Source: Chara braunii
Lineage: Eukaryota; Streptophyta; Charophyceae; Charales; Characeae
Direction of reading: 5' to 3'
Length of the DNA stretch: 50,703 bases
Assembly: GCA_003427395.1 (NCBI GenBank)
Contig: BFEA01000517.1
Span: forward strand, 12,175 to 62,877
This document shows, piece by piece, positions 31,784-40,619 of the stretch. Position 1 is the stretch's first letter; each line of letters begins with the position of its first letter. The translations under genes and the position numbers were made by a program. The notes beneath the pieces are model-generated. The model was not told where the DNA came from and ran no database searches. It saw only the letters and a program-made list of their open reading frames with translations.

Positions 31784-33101
31784 AGCTATGTGTGGGATGA
31801 GGTCTCTTCTTCCTTATCTGTATAATTTTGGTTTCTACTTTGGCCGATCTTGTTGCGGCCCTCTCGGACTTTCTTTGAAAATCGTTTCGGATTTTGTTTG
31901 TTATCTTTTGTTTCGAATGTATGCATGGAATGGATGTGAACCCCTTTCTTTTGCGATCTTTTCGGATTTTTCTCTCTCCTTGCTATATGATGCATGCTTA
32001 GTTGTTTCGTCACTTTCTAGTATCCATCTGTGTCGAGCAATAGTCCCGGGTCTGATCGAAAATACTTGCTACCGACGCCCAGATTTAACCATCGGATCAC
32101 CGAGAATGATGTGATTTCCCCCTTCCCCCCCTCCCTCCTTCTCTTTCCCTTCATCACATGAATGGCATGGATCTCACTCGAAAAAGCATGGGTAGGATAG
32201 TCGCATGTAGGTAGGACACAATCGATACACCGACACGAGAAACCCAAGTCCGATCCACTTTCGTTCATGCGCGCGCTCGAGTACGACCACACTCTCGAGA
32301 AAATCGAGTCGCAGCGTACGCGCGTCTCTGCATGAGTCGACACCGACCCTAGCTCACTATAAGGGATGAGGGAGATCGAGTACACCAGTCGGGTATGGCT
32401 GTGAAAACCCCCTTTATGATCACCGATCGTGAGAGCCCGAGGGACCCGGAGTATCGCGAGTATTGGGAGGGTGAACATCTCAGACGGTGGGGAAACTTGA
32501 GAAACCTGGAATTCCCCTGTCCGACGGAGAACGATCGATTGTGCGTAGGAGACTTTCACCGGGCCATTACTAACGATCCCAGGGGACCGGACTATCCGGA
32601 GACTAACAAAACTCAATATTACATATCTCTTGGGTTCGTCGTTATTAGTACCAATTTCCCTCCATTCCATCTCCTCCTTCCATATCACCAGCTCACAGTA
32701 GTACCGTGGAATTCCATAGCTCGCTATTGGTCCCGCACACCGTGCGAAAAGTGTCAGCGGCACCAGGCGTATCGGGCTTCGGAAATTACCCAGCGAACCC
32801 GAACCGAAGCCGAACGGCGCAGACAACCGTTCGAAGCACGTGCCAGCCACAACGACCCACCGGTCCACCGGACGAGGAACCAACCACAGCGATGCAACTG
32901 GCATAGACGATAATCCCAGGCACGATCTTCGCGTACCATCTTGCACCGTTGTCCCTAAACTTGCCACCAGAGATCTCAGTTCCGACCTGGGACTCCACCC
33001 CCACTTTCCTAAAATCCTTGGCACACCCCCTTTTTTGCACTTCCGGGCCCCCATCCCACTCCGATCAGGAAGTCGCGCTGGGCGTGAGGTTGGGCGTCAC
33101 A
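30500..33101 (+). repeat. 3' LTR of the gypsy element
   Basis: Aligns to the 5' LTR and the solo LTR. It starts TATGACGAACC, one base different from the TGTGACGAACC start of the others, and ends GGGCGTCACA. A second GGGCGTCACA lies just before its start (30488-30497), a curious repeat of the LTR end. It contains the TATA-like CTATAAAT at 31223-31230 and a GA tract with a gap. Confidence 0.88.
31488..31782. repeat. (GA)n microsatellite in 3' LTR with 155-bp N gap
   Basis: GA runs at 31488-31563 and 31719-31782 surround Ns at 31564-31718. It is at the same LTR offset (about 990 bp) as in the 5' LTR, so the repeat predates the insertion. Confidence 0.95.
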
Positions 33102-33518
33102 CCCCGTCGACGCTGGCGGGAAACCCCGTGGAAGCATGGCGACATCAGCCGCAAGTGCTACATGGGCCCCTCGCGGGTTGCCCTCCAACATTAGCCGTTG
33201 GCGACCCGTTGGGCGCAGGACCGATGACGGCGGCTGACGATGTCCGTGCACCCATTGGCGGAACACCAAATGGACCAGCTGAAAAAGGAAGCTGCTGCCG
33301 ACGAGTGCCTTCGCCGCTCCGATTATCGTGGATCCTCGAACCCCGAGGGACCTCGTGAGGTCCCTTGGGCTAGGGCGACAAATGGCTGGGCCACAAGGAT
33401 TCTACAAGGATTCCTCTTGGAAATGTTTTCACATTTTTTTGGAAAAATCTTCCCTGAGGATAGGTGGAATGATCACGTCATCGGCCATTTTTGTGCCCGA
33501 GGAGTGTCTAACGAGCCC
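33102..33518 (-). mobile_element. Harbinger-type element D, terminal fragment
   Basis: AGGAGTGTCTAACGAGCCCC at 33499-33518 matches the TIRs of the other Harbinger-type elements. A perfect palindrome core (AGGGACCTC-GT-GAGGTCCCT, within 33342-33369) is shared with the element at 38363. The fragment abuts the gypsy LTR end at 33101, and the expected leader ORF lies on the other side of the gypsy element (about 19015, minus strand). Summed distance from terminus to leader is about 760 bp, comparable to 570-610 bp in the other copies. Confidence 0.65.
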
Positions 33519-34290
33519 CGAAGAAGATAGCCCGCCAAACAACTGGAAGTGCGACCAGAAACATTTACGTTATACCGAAGGCCTGCACGTTATACTAGCG
33601 TGAAAAAAAAGAAAAAAAAAATCCATCTTTTTGTTTTGTCCTCGCTCGTGTGACCGGCGCACTTGTGCTGAGTCCAAAGTGTCAGGGTCGCGACTTCGTC
33701 CTTCTGGATGAAGTCCGCCCGTGTGACCACACGGGGACCAAATGCCTAAAAAAAAACGAACCAAATGCCTCAAATTTTTGAGACTTTTGGTCCCCGTGTG
33801 AGTATGCCCTTAGTGTCCATTATCGGCACGCAAAATGGCTTGGACATTTGTCAGAAATACCGTGGAAATCTACTGTCCATTTTCGTATAGCTCCCAGCCT
33901 GCACAAGTACTGTCGTGGACGGTCCTCGTAGGAGCCCGCAGACACCCCTCCTTTTTGGACAATGAAGCTGGAGTCTGGGCTTACAAAATGCTATCTACGC
34001 TGTGTCTTGTAGTGCTGCGCCCGTGTCTCATAGGGAACTCACGAATTCGGGTGTTGTATAGTGTACAGCAAGTGGAGCGATGCCACATGTACACTATTTC
34101 TGTACGCTCCCATAACGGTCAGCAACTGTCCACAATTTTGTACAGTGGACAGCAGTGGAGAGAGACCCTAAAACAAGCAGTCGTCTGTTCCAACCTCAGG
34201 CCCACTCAGAGTGGTAGGGTGCCCGGGGACGATTTCATTTGTGACACCTGTCAAAATTTTGCCCCATCATGGCTTTCAAAGTGCTGTGCG
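33519..34290. other. Non-coding tract with short inverted repeats
   Basis: No gene recognised. ACACGGGGACCAAA (33736) and TTTGGTCCCCGTGT (33785) form an inverted pair around 40 bp. TAGTGTACA/TGTACACTA (about 34059-34101) and CTGTCCAC/GTGGACAG (34128-34153) are perfect inverted pairs. The longest open frame (33835-34413) runs into a SINE tail and shows no family features, so I do not call it. Confidence 0.5.
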
Positions 34291-34448
34291 CCCACGCTGG
34301 ACCTGATTTCCAGCACGATCATATGTTTTGAAGGATTCATGTTAAAGGTTTCAAAAGATGTAGTTATGGGACGCTGGACCCTGTTTCCAGCAGGTGACGC
34401 TCCCCGCCAATAGATGGAGCATTCGGTTAAGAAAAAAAAAAAAAAAAA
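34291..34448 (+). mobile_element. SINE 3' tails, second locus
   Basis: Two copies of the stem-loop GCTGGACCTGATTTCCAGC-type unit lie at 34294-34314 and 34368-34393. The second is followed by GCTCCCCGCCAATAGATGGA and an A run at 34432-34448, matching the SINE at 8590-8731. The 5' boundary is not visible. Confidence 0.6.
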
Positions 34449-35886
34449 GAGCCAAACAAACAAACAAGCAAAGTGCAGTTTGCCAAGGAGAAACTATCCA
34501 CAATCTCTCTTTCAACAGCGATGTGGGGAGGTCCTCCAGGTGGGGGACAAACTCATTTCTGACACCTGTCAAATTGATTCCCTGTCATGGCTTTCGAATT
34601 GCTGTGTGCCCAGGTGGCAGCATCCATAATCTCCCTTTCGACAGCAAGGTGGTGAGGCCCTACCCGGCTGACCACACCACGGTCGAGAAGGGGACTTTCT
34701 ACATTGTTCACTTCCACACAGCCTTTCCAAACTCGTGATGGAAAAAATGCAGTAACTATTGAATATGCACTTCAGGATTCCCCCAAACATAACACACCTC
34801 CACGTGACCCTATCGGGAACTCGGTCCCACCTGTCCATTTTCGTTGTAGGAGGCTACCACGAAGACAATGGCTGGCGCCTAAGGACCATCGACACAATAG
34901 ATGGTCCGTAGACGCCCCCGAGTCTCTTCGGGGACAGGTGGGAAAGGCGCGAGTCGGAGCCAGCCCCGGACCGGAAACCCAGCTTGTATACATTCAACAT
35001 TCTGAGGCCATTTGCCTGAAGTGCATTTTCAAACTCAAACCCTTACTCAGCCGTTGTTTTCCCAAAAAAGGGGGTAACTATGCAGCAGTCATGAAAACAG
35101 TTTGAAAATGCACTTCAGGCATTTCCCCTAACGTAACACACCTCCATGCGACCCTACCATAGGCTGGTGTCAGAAATGAGTTCCAAAAAAATTCATATTC
35201 ACTGCTGGCAGAAAACAACAACAACAAACACAACAACAACAACATCAGCAACAAGAACAACATCAATCACGGCGACGGCGGCAACGACAGTCACCGGAGC
35301 AGTGGGGCAGAGAGGGCTTGTTGTGCATCCAAGCTGCTGATCAGCATCATGGGGAAGATGTAGCAATCAGCGCAGTGGGGGGGAAGTAGTAGCTCGTTGC
35401 CGTTGGTGAAGTGGGGTTTGTGGTCGAAGGTGCAACCTACTACTACCCCCCCCCCCTTCCTCTATCCGGTGATTTCTCATGCTGATTCGTGGCTTCACTC
35501 CTGCCATCGTGTAGGGATAGGATAGATGATCTCCCTCAGGCAATTAGGGTTGATCGCCTTATCTCTCAATCCCTCAACTCTTAATCAGGAAAGGATTGCT
35601 GATAAATTGATAATTACGTTTTGACGTTTTGACCTTGATAGTGAGTGTAGGTGTGATATGACAACTATTGACACTAATCACTCTATTGTATACGGGATAT
35701 ATGCTTCATGGCGTCGTTTTCTGGTTTGTTTGATAGAATTGGGCTTGATGTCCCGTGATTCGGTTTTTCAATCAGGGGACATGTATAGATTGATGAATGA
35801 ATACAGACAGATTGGATGTTGTCTTATATGGATTTTGCACACATACAGACAGTCTCTGAGTGTAGTACATAATTACACTACTGTAT
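34449..35886. other. Non-coding repeat tract
   Basis: No gene recognised. A CATTTCTGACACC word at 34553 is inverted at 35160-35180. A segment with AATGCACTTCAGG ... AACACACCTCCA occurs twice (34765-34815 and 35107-35150). A CAA-rich microsatellite lies at 35212-35262, and a C9 run near 35448. The CTTTCGACAGCAAGGTGGTG stretch near 34645 resembles the motif field at 36.6-38.0 kb. Confidence 0.45.
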
Positions 35887-36303
35887 AGGGACAATGGACT
35901 CGATTTCCAGTGCACATAATTACACAGCATTGAATAGTGACGCTGGACACGATCTCCAGTGGTCACACATCACATCATTGTAAGACATGTCACATCAAGG
36001 TTAGGGTCCCGGCTGATTGATAAGACATACATAGGGAGTTGGAGATATCTACACATCTCTGCATAGGGACACTGGACTTGATTTCCAGCAGATATATTCA
36101 CGTCATTGGACCCGATTTCCAGCAGATACATTCACATCATTGTACAGGGACGCTGGACCTGATTTCCAGCAGGTGTAGCTCCCCACCAATAGACGGAGCC
36201 TTCGAAGCAAGGACCTAATTACCAGGGATGCTCTAATCACCTCGTTAAATAGGCTCCCATATACGAAGTTTCAATTAAAAAAAAAAAAAGAAAAAAAAAA
36301 AAA
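35887..36303 (+). mobile_element. SINE-like element with five tail stem-loop repeats
   Basis: GGGACACTGGACTTGATTTC-type units occur at about 35887, 35938, 36064, 36105 and 36146. The last leads into GTAGCTCCCCACCAATAGAC, GGAGCCTTCG and an A-rich run at 36276-36303. The last unit and tail match the SINE at 8590-8731. The preceding units suggest tail expansion or several nested insertions. No A or B box identified. Confidence 0.6.
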
Positions 36304-36663
36304 GGAGTGCCACAGAAGAAAGTCCTCCCCCAGCCTCCCCCCTTCAAAAGTTTCAACAGTCTTCTTTCTTTTCTTTTTCTTCGAGACGAATGGAGATTGC
36401 GATCATCAGTCCTCGTCTTTCATATTATGGATGGGCCCTTGAAATGGATGTGAGGTTGGGATGGAGATATGCTTGTCCTCTCGGTCGCCCAGATATGCTT
36501 GTCCTATCCGTCGCCCAGTTTGCCTTTCCGCATGCAGCTTTCACAAGCTGGTCTGTTCTTTAGTGCTGTGTGGTGAAGAGGTGGTGAACTGTCGAAACCC
36601 TCCTGTCCGAACTTCACCTGACAGCTGTTGCCTGATGAGCCCCTAAGAGGCTCGCCACACAGG

Positions 36664-36715
36664 CTGTCAAAACTCAATTGAGAAAGTTTATGCGTGTCAT
36701 CCTTGCGCAGGGGCC

Positions 36716-36747
<32 letters not shown>

Positions 36748-36765
36748 ACGGATATCCGGAAGGAC
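36664..36765 (-). ncRNA. U6: U6 spliceosomal snRNA-like sequence, probably a pseudogene
   Basis: On the minus strand 36746-36687 is a 60-nt match to the conserved U6 core, including the ACAGAGA box, the AGC triad region (GATTAGCATGG) and the internal stem-loop (CCCCTGCGCAAGGATGACAC). The 5' end (GTCCTTCCGGATATCC, 36765-36750) departs from the usual plant GTCCCTTCGGGGACATCC and folds less well. The 3' end after CATAAA diverges, with only a TTTT at 36671-36674. Upstream I see neither a TATA box at about -30 nor a plant upstream sequence element. Expression is therefore doubtful although the core is intact. Confidence 0.8.
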
Positions 36766-36965
36766 TCGATTGAAAGAGTTTCGACTGCTGTCAGAAAAAA
36801 ATCAAAAGTTGGCGGTGGACAGTTTCCCCCCTCTTCGCCACACAGGCTGTCGAAGGGCAAGGTTTTTGATCATGCCCAAATGGACTCCGCCTTTCCACAG
36901 GGCACGGGTGTCACAGAACAGTCCCTGACAATGCAAATTCGAACGCAATTCTCGAAAGGTCAGCA

Positions 36966-37037
36966 GGCCACTGTCGAATTTCCGTCACCTGCAGGCGCAA
37001 AGCCACTGTCGAATTTTCGTCACCTGCAGGCGCAAGG
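36966..37037 (+). repeat. 35-bp tandem duplication in the motif field
   Basis: GGCCACTGTCGAATTTCCGT with CACCTGCAGGCGCAA at 36967 recurs about 35 bp later (AGCCACTGTCGAATTTTCGT with the same CACCTGCAGGCGCAA). One or two mismatches separate the copies, indicating recent local duplication. Confidence 0.85.
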
Positions 37038-37807
37038 AATTGATTGCTGGAGGGCAGATGTCGAATGTACCATTCTGACACCTGTCAAAAAAAATTGAGC
37101 CGCAAGTCTTTGAAAGTCTGTGTGGCGATGCAAAATTGTCGAAAACCTGGTTTTCAACAGCCTGTGTGGCAAGCCTCTAAGGGGCTGGCCACACTCGCCA
37201 CACCACTGTCAGAATAAATTTGACAGCCTCCCTTCTACAGTTTGCCTCCCTTTAGCCACACAGCACTGTAGGATGGACGCACTTGTGAATTGCAAGATGG
37301 TAAAAGAAGAATGTGCCTGAGGGTACTACAAGAATTAGTTCATCCCGACCACACCCCCAGTCACCAAATTTCGAGGAGAAGTTGATGGCGGAGCTGAGGA
37401 CTGTCGAAAGCATCGGAGTAGCAGGCTGGGTGGGGATTCAACAACTTTCGACAAGAGGTGTCGAGAAGCAATCTCTGACAACTTGCGATTTTTCTTCCCG
37501 ACTCCAATTTCGACAGGCTGTGTGGCCAAGAGAAACCATAGAAAATTGTGTTTTTGACAGTGGTGTGTCGAGCCCCTAAGGGCCTTGCCACACCAATGTC
37601 GAAAACTGCATTTTCGACATTTTCTCCTGGCCACACAGCATGTCAAAATCCAAGATGCCAAAAAAATTCAGGAGCGGTCAGGGAAAGGGTTTCGACACCA
37701 CATCTCGAGAAGGCCTCGTTTCCCAGCCTGCAACTTGGACATTTCCAACAGTCGTCGGATGGGATGTGGAATTCTTGCCCGAATGTCGAAAAAGAGAAAG
37801 CACCAAC

Positions 37808-37880
37808 GCGTGTCCTATCTTCACCCCAGTTCTTCTCTTTTGTGCATACGACTCGTGAGTTCTTCACTTCGACATGCTGT
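37808..37880 (+). repeat. Left copy of a direct duplication interrupted by Harbinger element B
   Basis: GTCCTATCTTCACCCCAGTT through CTTCGACATGCTG is repeated at about 38296-38362 (GTCCTATCTTCACCCCAGTT ... CTTCGAGATGCTG). In this copy the sequence continues TGTGGCGAAGAG. In the right copy it is cut by the Harbinger end GGGCCTCGTT at 38363. Confidence 0.85.
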
Positions 37881-38362
37881 GTGGCGAAGAGGGTTTTTCT
37901 GTCGAAAGAGGGAATGTCAAAAATCTCCTGCCATATGTCGAATTTCGTGATGTTTCGACATTGGTGTGGCGAGGCCCTAAGAAACAGATATCTACCGTAG
38001 AAAACTCCACTCCGAGAAAGTCTTCGAAAAAAAAAAGAAAAAGGAAAAGAGGAAACAAGTATGGATTCAGCAGGTTTTGAGTTCGCAAACGCAAAAAAAA
38101 CAACACTTGCCTGCAAAGATATCGCGGTGCGGGTCTGAAAAAAGGATCTCTTCAGTTTTTTTTTGTTTTTGTTTTTTCCTTCCCATCTGACATGACGGAA
38201 GACCCCTGTAGCTATGAAACCTGTGAATCTGTCACAGCTGGAGTACTTTCATTGCTTTTTCGGAGATGGCGGCTGTTTTCCTTGCACCAACGTTTGTCCT
38301 ATCTTCACCCCAGTTTGTCTCTTTTGTGCACAGGATTTGTGAGTTCTTCACTTCGAGATGCT

Positions 38363-39512
38363 GGGCCTCGTTAGACACTCCTTGTGGACCCGAAATCCAC
38401 AAGGAAATGATCGTTCCAGCTGTCCTTGGGGACGATTCTCGAAAAAAAAAGTGAAAACACCACAAGGAAATTTCCTTGTGGCATCCTTGTGGCCAGAGCC
38501 ATTTTTTCCTAATCCCCAAGGGACCTCCCGAGGTCCCTCGGAGCACAAGGAAGCGCGAAATTTGGAGCGGCGAAGGCATGAGTCCACGCACAATTTCGGT
38601 TCGAGGTTGGTCCAGACACGGTCCAGCGAACGTGAGCACGAACATCCCTGCCTCCAAAATATGCACGGCGTCCCAATGGCTCCAAACGGTCACCGTCCGC
38701 GCGAGGCCTCCGTCCATCTACATGATTTGCCAGTTGCTGCGGTCTGCTGCGGCGGGCGATCGTCGACAGCGGTCCGAAATTCGAATGCTTTTCCCAGCCG
38801 CCGCTGCTTTCGACGACGATTGTTTGATTGCAGAAGTTCGTCGTTTTCTTCGTTTGTCGTCACGCCTCGCACGTTGGTGCACGGATCTTCCAACGATCTT
38901 TCTTCTGTCAACGGGCTTGTTCTTTGGACGGTCGACCGCTGACGCCGGCTTGTTACCCTTGCAACGGCCCTTACATGGCCGACCTGCTGCACAGGCTGCC
39001 TCTGCTGCTCCTCGTCGTCATGCTGCTTCTCGTCGTTGTCTTCTTCCACATGTGTTTCGTCGACCTCGTCCCGGTCGCGGCTTGCAGAAGGAGATCTTCT
39101 AAGAAAGCCGACAGGATGGATCGACGACTGGCCAACGGCAGACCGGCAGCCACAACCTCCAGAGCGAGCAATCGGCAACGCACTGCAGGGTCTGTGGCGA
39201 AGCAGCCATACGACCCGAGGTTGTATGCTTACCTGCCTTCCCACGAGATTCCCCTGCCGCTGTCGGATGACGAGGAGGAAGACGTCAGGTTGTCGACTTT
39301 GCCGTTGGGAAGTGGTTCCACGCAGGAATGGGCGGCGACGCAGTCGTATGTTGGCAGGCGGGCGAAGACCCTGTGGTCTTACACCTCACTGCTGAACGAG
39401 GGGCTGAGCAACGACGACGGTAATGCAGCGGTTGATCTCAACTTCCAGTTGTCCAGCAGCAGCGGAGCAGCGGCAACGCACACTCGGATCATCAATCCCC
39501 ACCCAGATGGGG
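38363..39512 (+). mobile_element. Harbinger-type element B, left part
   Basis: The terminal repeat GGGCCTCGTTAGACACTCCT is at 38363-38382. Subterminal palindromes follow: a perfect 22-bp one centred at 38470/38471 (half CCACAAGGAAA) and a GGGACCTC-CC-GAGGTCCC core within 38516-38541. The Myb-ORF leader starts 612 bp in. No TTA/TAA is seen left of the TIR. The element is cut at about 39510, where opposite-strand transposase begins. Confidence 0.8.
38975..39512 (+). pseudogene. Leader segment of a Harbinger Myb/SANT ORF, 3'-truncated
   Basis: The ATG at 38975 is selected by homology. The protein starts MADLLHRLPLLLLVVMLLLV and VVFFHMCF, passes a basic region, and includes YDPRLYAYLPSHEIPLPLSD and TLPLGSGSTQEW. 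It runs to THTRIINPHP near 39507, after which the frame reads antisense transposase and is no longer real. The copy at 1642-2241 shares the leader, the TxPLGSGSTQEW block and the NPHP end. The trihelix domain expected downstream is missing. An upstream in-frame ATG at 38828 lacks counterparts elsewhere. Confidence 0.6.
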
Positions 39513-39514
39513 AT

Positions 39515-39792
39515 CGTCCACGCAGAAACAGCCGCCAAATGCACTTCAGCTTGCCAAACGCCCTCTCCACCGCTCCCCTCGCCACCTTCTGCTCGTTGTC
39601 AAACCGCTCCTCGTCGACGTGCTGATTGATGCCTCCATACGGGACTACCATCCATTCCGAAGGGGGGTAGCCATTGTCCGCCAGGACATACCCGTTGTCG
39701 GGCAGCTCCAACACTACGCCGCCCTTTACTTCCTTTGCAAGGGCACGCAACAAGAACTCCACTCGACAGTATTCTCTCTGGCCGGGGCTCAC
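39515..39792 (-). pseudogene. PIF/Harbinger DDE transposase, C-terminal fragment
   Basis: On the minus strand the frame reads LPDNGYVLADNGYPPSEWMV and VPYGGINQHVDEERFDN, then ARGAVERAFGKLKCIWRLFL. The D of LADNGY and E of VERAFGKLK are the second Asp and final Glu of the DDE_Tnp_4 triad. The N-terminal catalytic half is missing beyond about 39784. The real C terminus is replaced after RLFLR, where the plus-strand Myb-ORF fragment begins. The family cuts and pastes DNA with TWA target duplications. Confidence 0.85.
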
Positions 39793-40020
39793 CGACCATG
39801 AGGCCGACCAATACTACGACCAACGGGGCTACCGACGTTCACCGACCACGCGGCGGGACGACACTCCGCAGAATGGGCAGTGACATCCTTGCTTGACGTT
39901 CCTTTACCTGGTTGGGACTCACCGACCATGAGGCAGACCAACGCTACGATCGAGGGGGTTACTTTGCCTGGTCAGGACTCACCGACGATGAAGCAGGCCG
40001 GCGCTATGGACAAATGGGCC
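39784..40020 (+). repeat. Diverged repeat encoding GLTDxEAxxxYxxxGY-like peptides
   Basis: ACCGACCATGAGGC-type words occur at 39791, 39921 and 39981 (with a partial at 39841). In suitable plus frames the three read GLTDHEADQYYDQRGY, GLTDHEADQRYDRGGY and GLTDDEAGRRYGQMGH. The last two are 60 bp apart and in frame with each other; the first is offset by 130 bp and out of frame. No larger protein is evident. Confidence 0.6.
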
Positions 40021-40619
40021 ACTAGGTTGGTTGATTTTCCTTCCAAGGGGGCGGTCCCGCTAGGGCGCGGGTCCGCCTAGGCCCGAATGAGTGACGGGAG
40101 CAGTCTTCACTTAAAGGCCCCGACTGAATTTACCCCTTAGGGGCGGTACCGCTACTGCTTGGGGACCACCTAGCCCCGGGCGGCCGGGGACAGGCCCGGA
40201 AGTAGGCTCGGTACCAGGGCACTACAAAAGGCCCAGTTCCCGACAGGAAGGCCCTTTTCACTGGGACCTTTTCGGAGGCCCAATCAGGCCCGGGCACAGC
40301 CCCGGTACCAGGGCGCTGCAAGTGTTCGGTCGCCTCGGTGCACCCGAGGCTTGGGCACATACTTGTGGGAAGGGCCCAGCGGAGTACTTAAGCCGAACCG
40401 AGCCTAAGAGTGGGATATTTCCCACATACGGGCTTGAGGCGCACGGGACAAGAGTGACGGACTGGAACACGAACGAGAGCTGACATGTGCGGGACCCACG
40501 CACGTAGGAGACACACACGGGACACAGACGCTCGGGGCACTGGCACACGACAGTTCTCAGGAGACGGAACGGACGCACAGGAGAGACGGGCATAGGAGAG
40601 GCGACGGGCATCAACGCGT

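Larger units (their letters stand above)
19357..33101 (+). mobile_element. Ty3/gypsy LTR retrotransposon, full-length but decayed
   Basis: Two direct LTRs (19357-21900 and 30500-33101) flank a primer-binding site, gag, protease, RT, RNase H, PHD finger, integrase and extra 3' ORFs, all on the plus strand. Flanking bases CCCA before and CCCC after give only a near-match target duplication. Numerous stops and frameshifts are present and the LTRs differ at many sites, so the insertion is old. Its right flank carries a Harbinger terminus and its left flank a Harbinger leader, consistent with insertion into one such element. Confidence 0.9.
36590..37960. repeat. Dense field of TGTCGAA and TGTGTGGC motifs
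   Basis: I count 17 exact TGTCGAA/TTCGACA words (starts near 36590, 36849, 36972, 37007, 37059, 37137, 37402, 37447, 37509, 37597, 37613, 37691, 37783, 37868, 37900, 37936, 37953) and 8 exact TGTGTGGC/GCCACACA words in under 1.4 kb, in both orientations. They are often coupled as GACAGGCTGTGTGGC. Several form near-palindromes around CCCCTAAGGGG-type centres (36636-36659, 37162-37195, 37563-37592). Spacing is irregular and open frames are short. Confidence 0.8.

Noticed and set aside
32017-33054. 345-codon minus-strand frame
   Set aside because: Entirely antisense within the 3' LTR; corresponding frames are broken in the other LTR copies.
33835-34413. 192-codon plus-strand open frame
   Set aside because: Runs through inverted repeats and into a SINE tail, with no recognisable domain.
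36694-37098. 134-codon plus-strand frame
   Set aside because: Starts inside the antisense of the U6-like sequence and crosses the motif field and a tandem duplication.
38690-39244. 184-codon minus-strand frame
   Set aside because: Antisense of the Harbinger leader ORF, which has homologues in three other copies.
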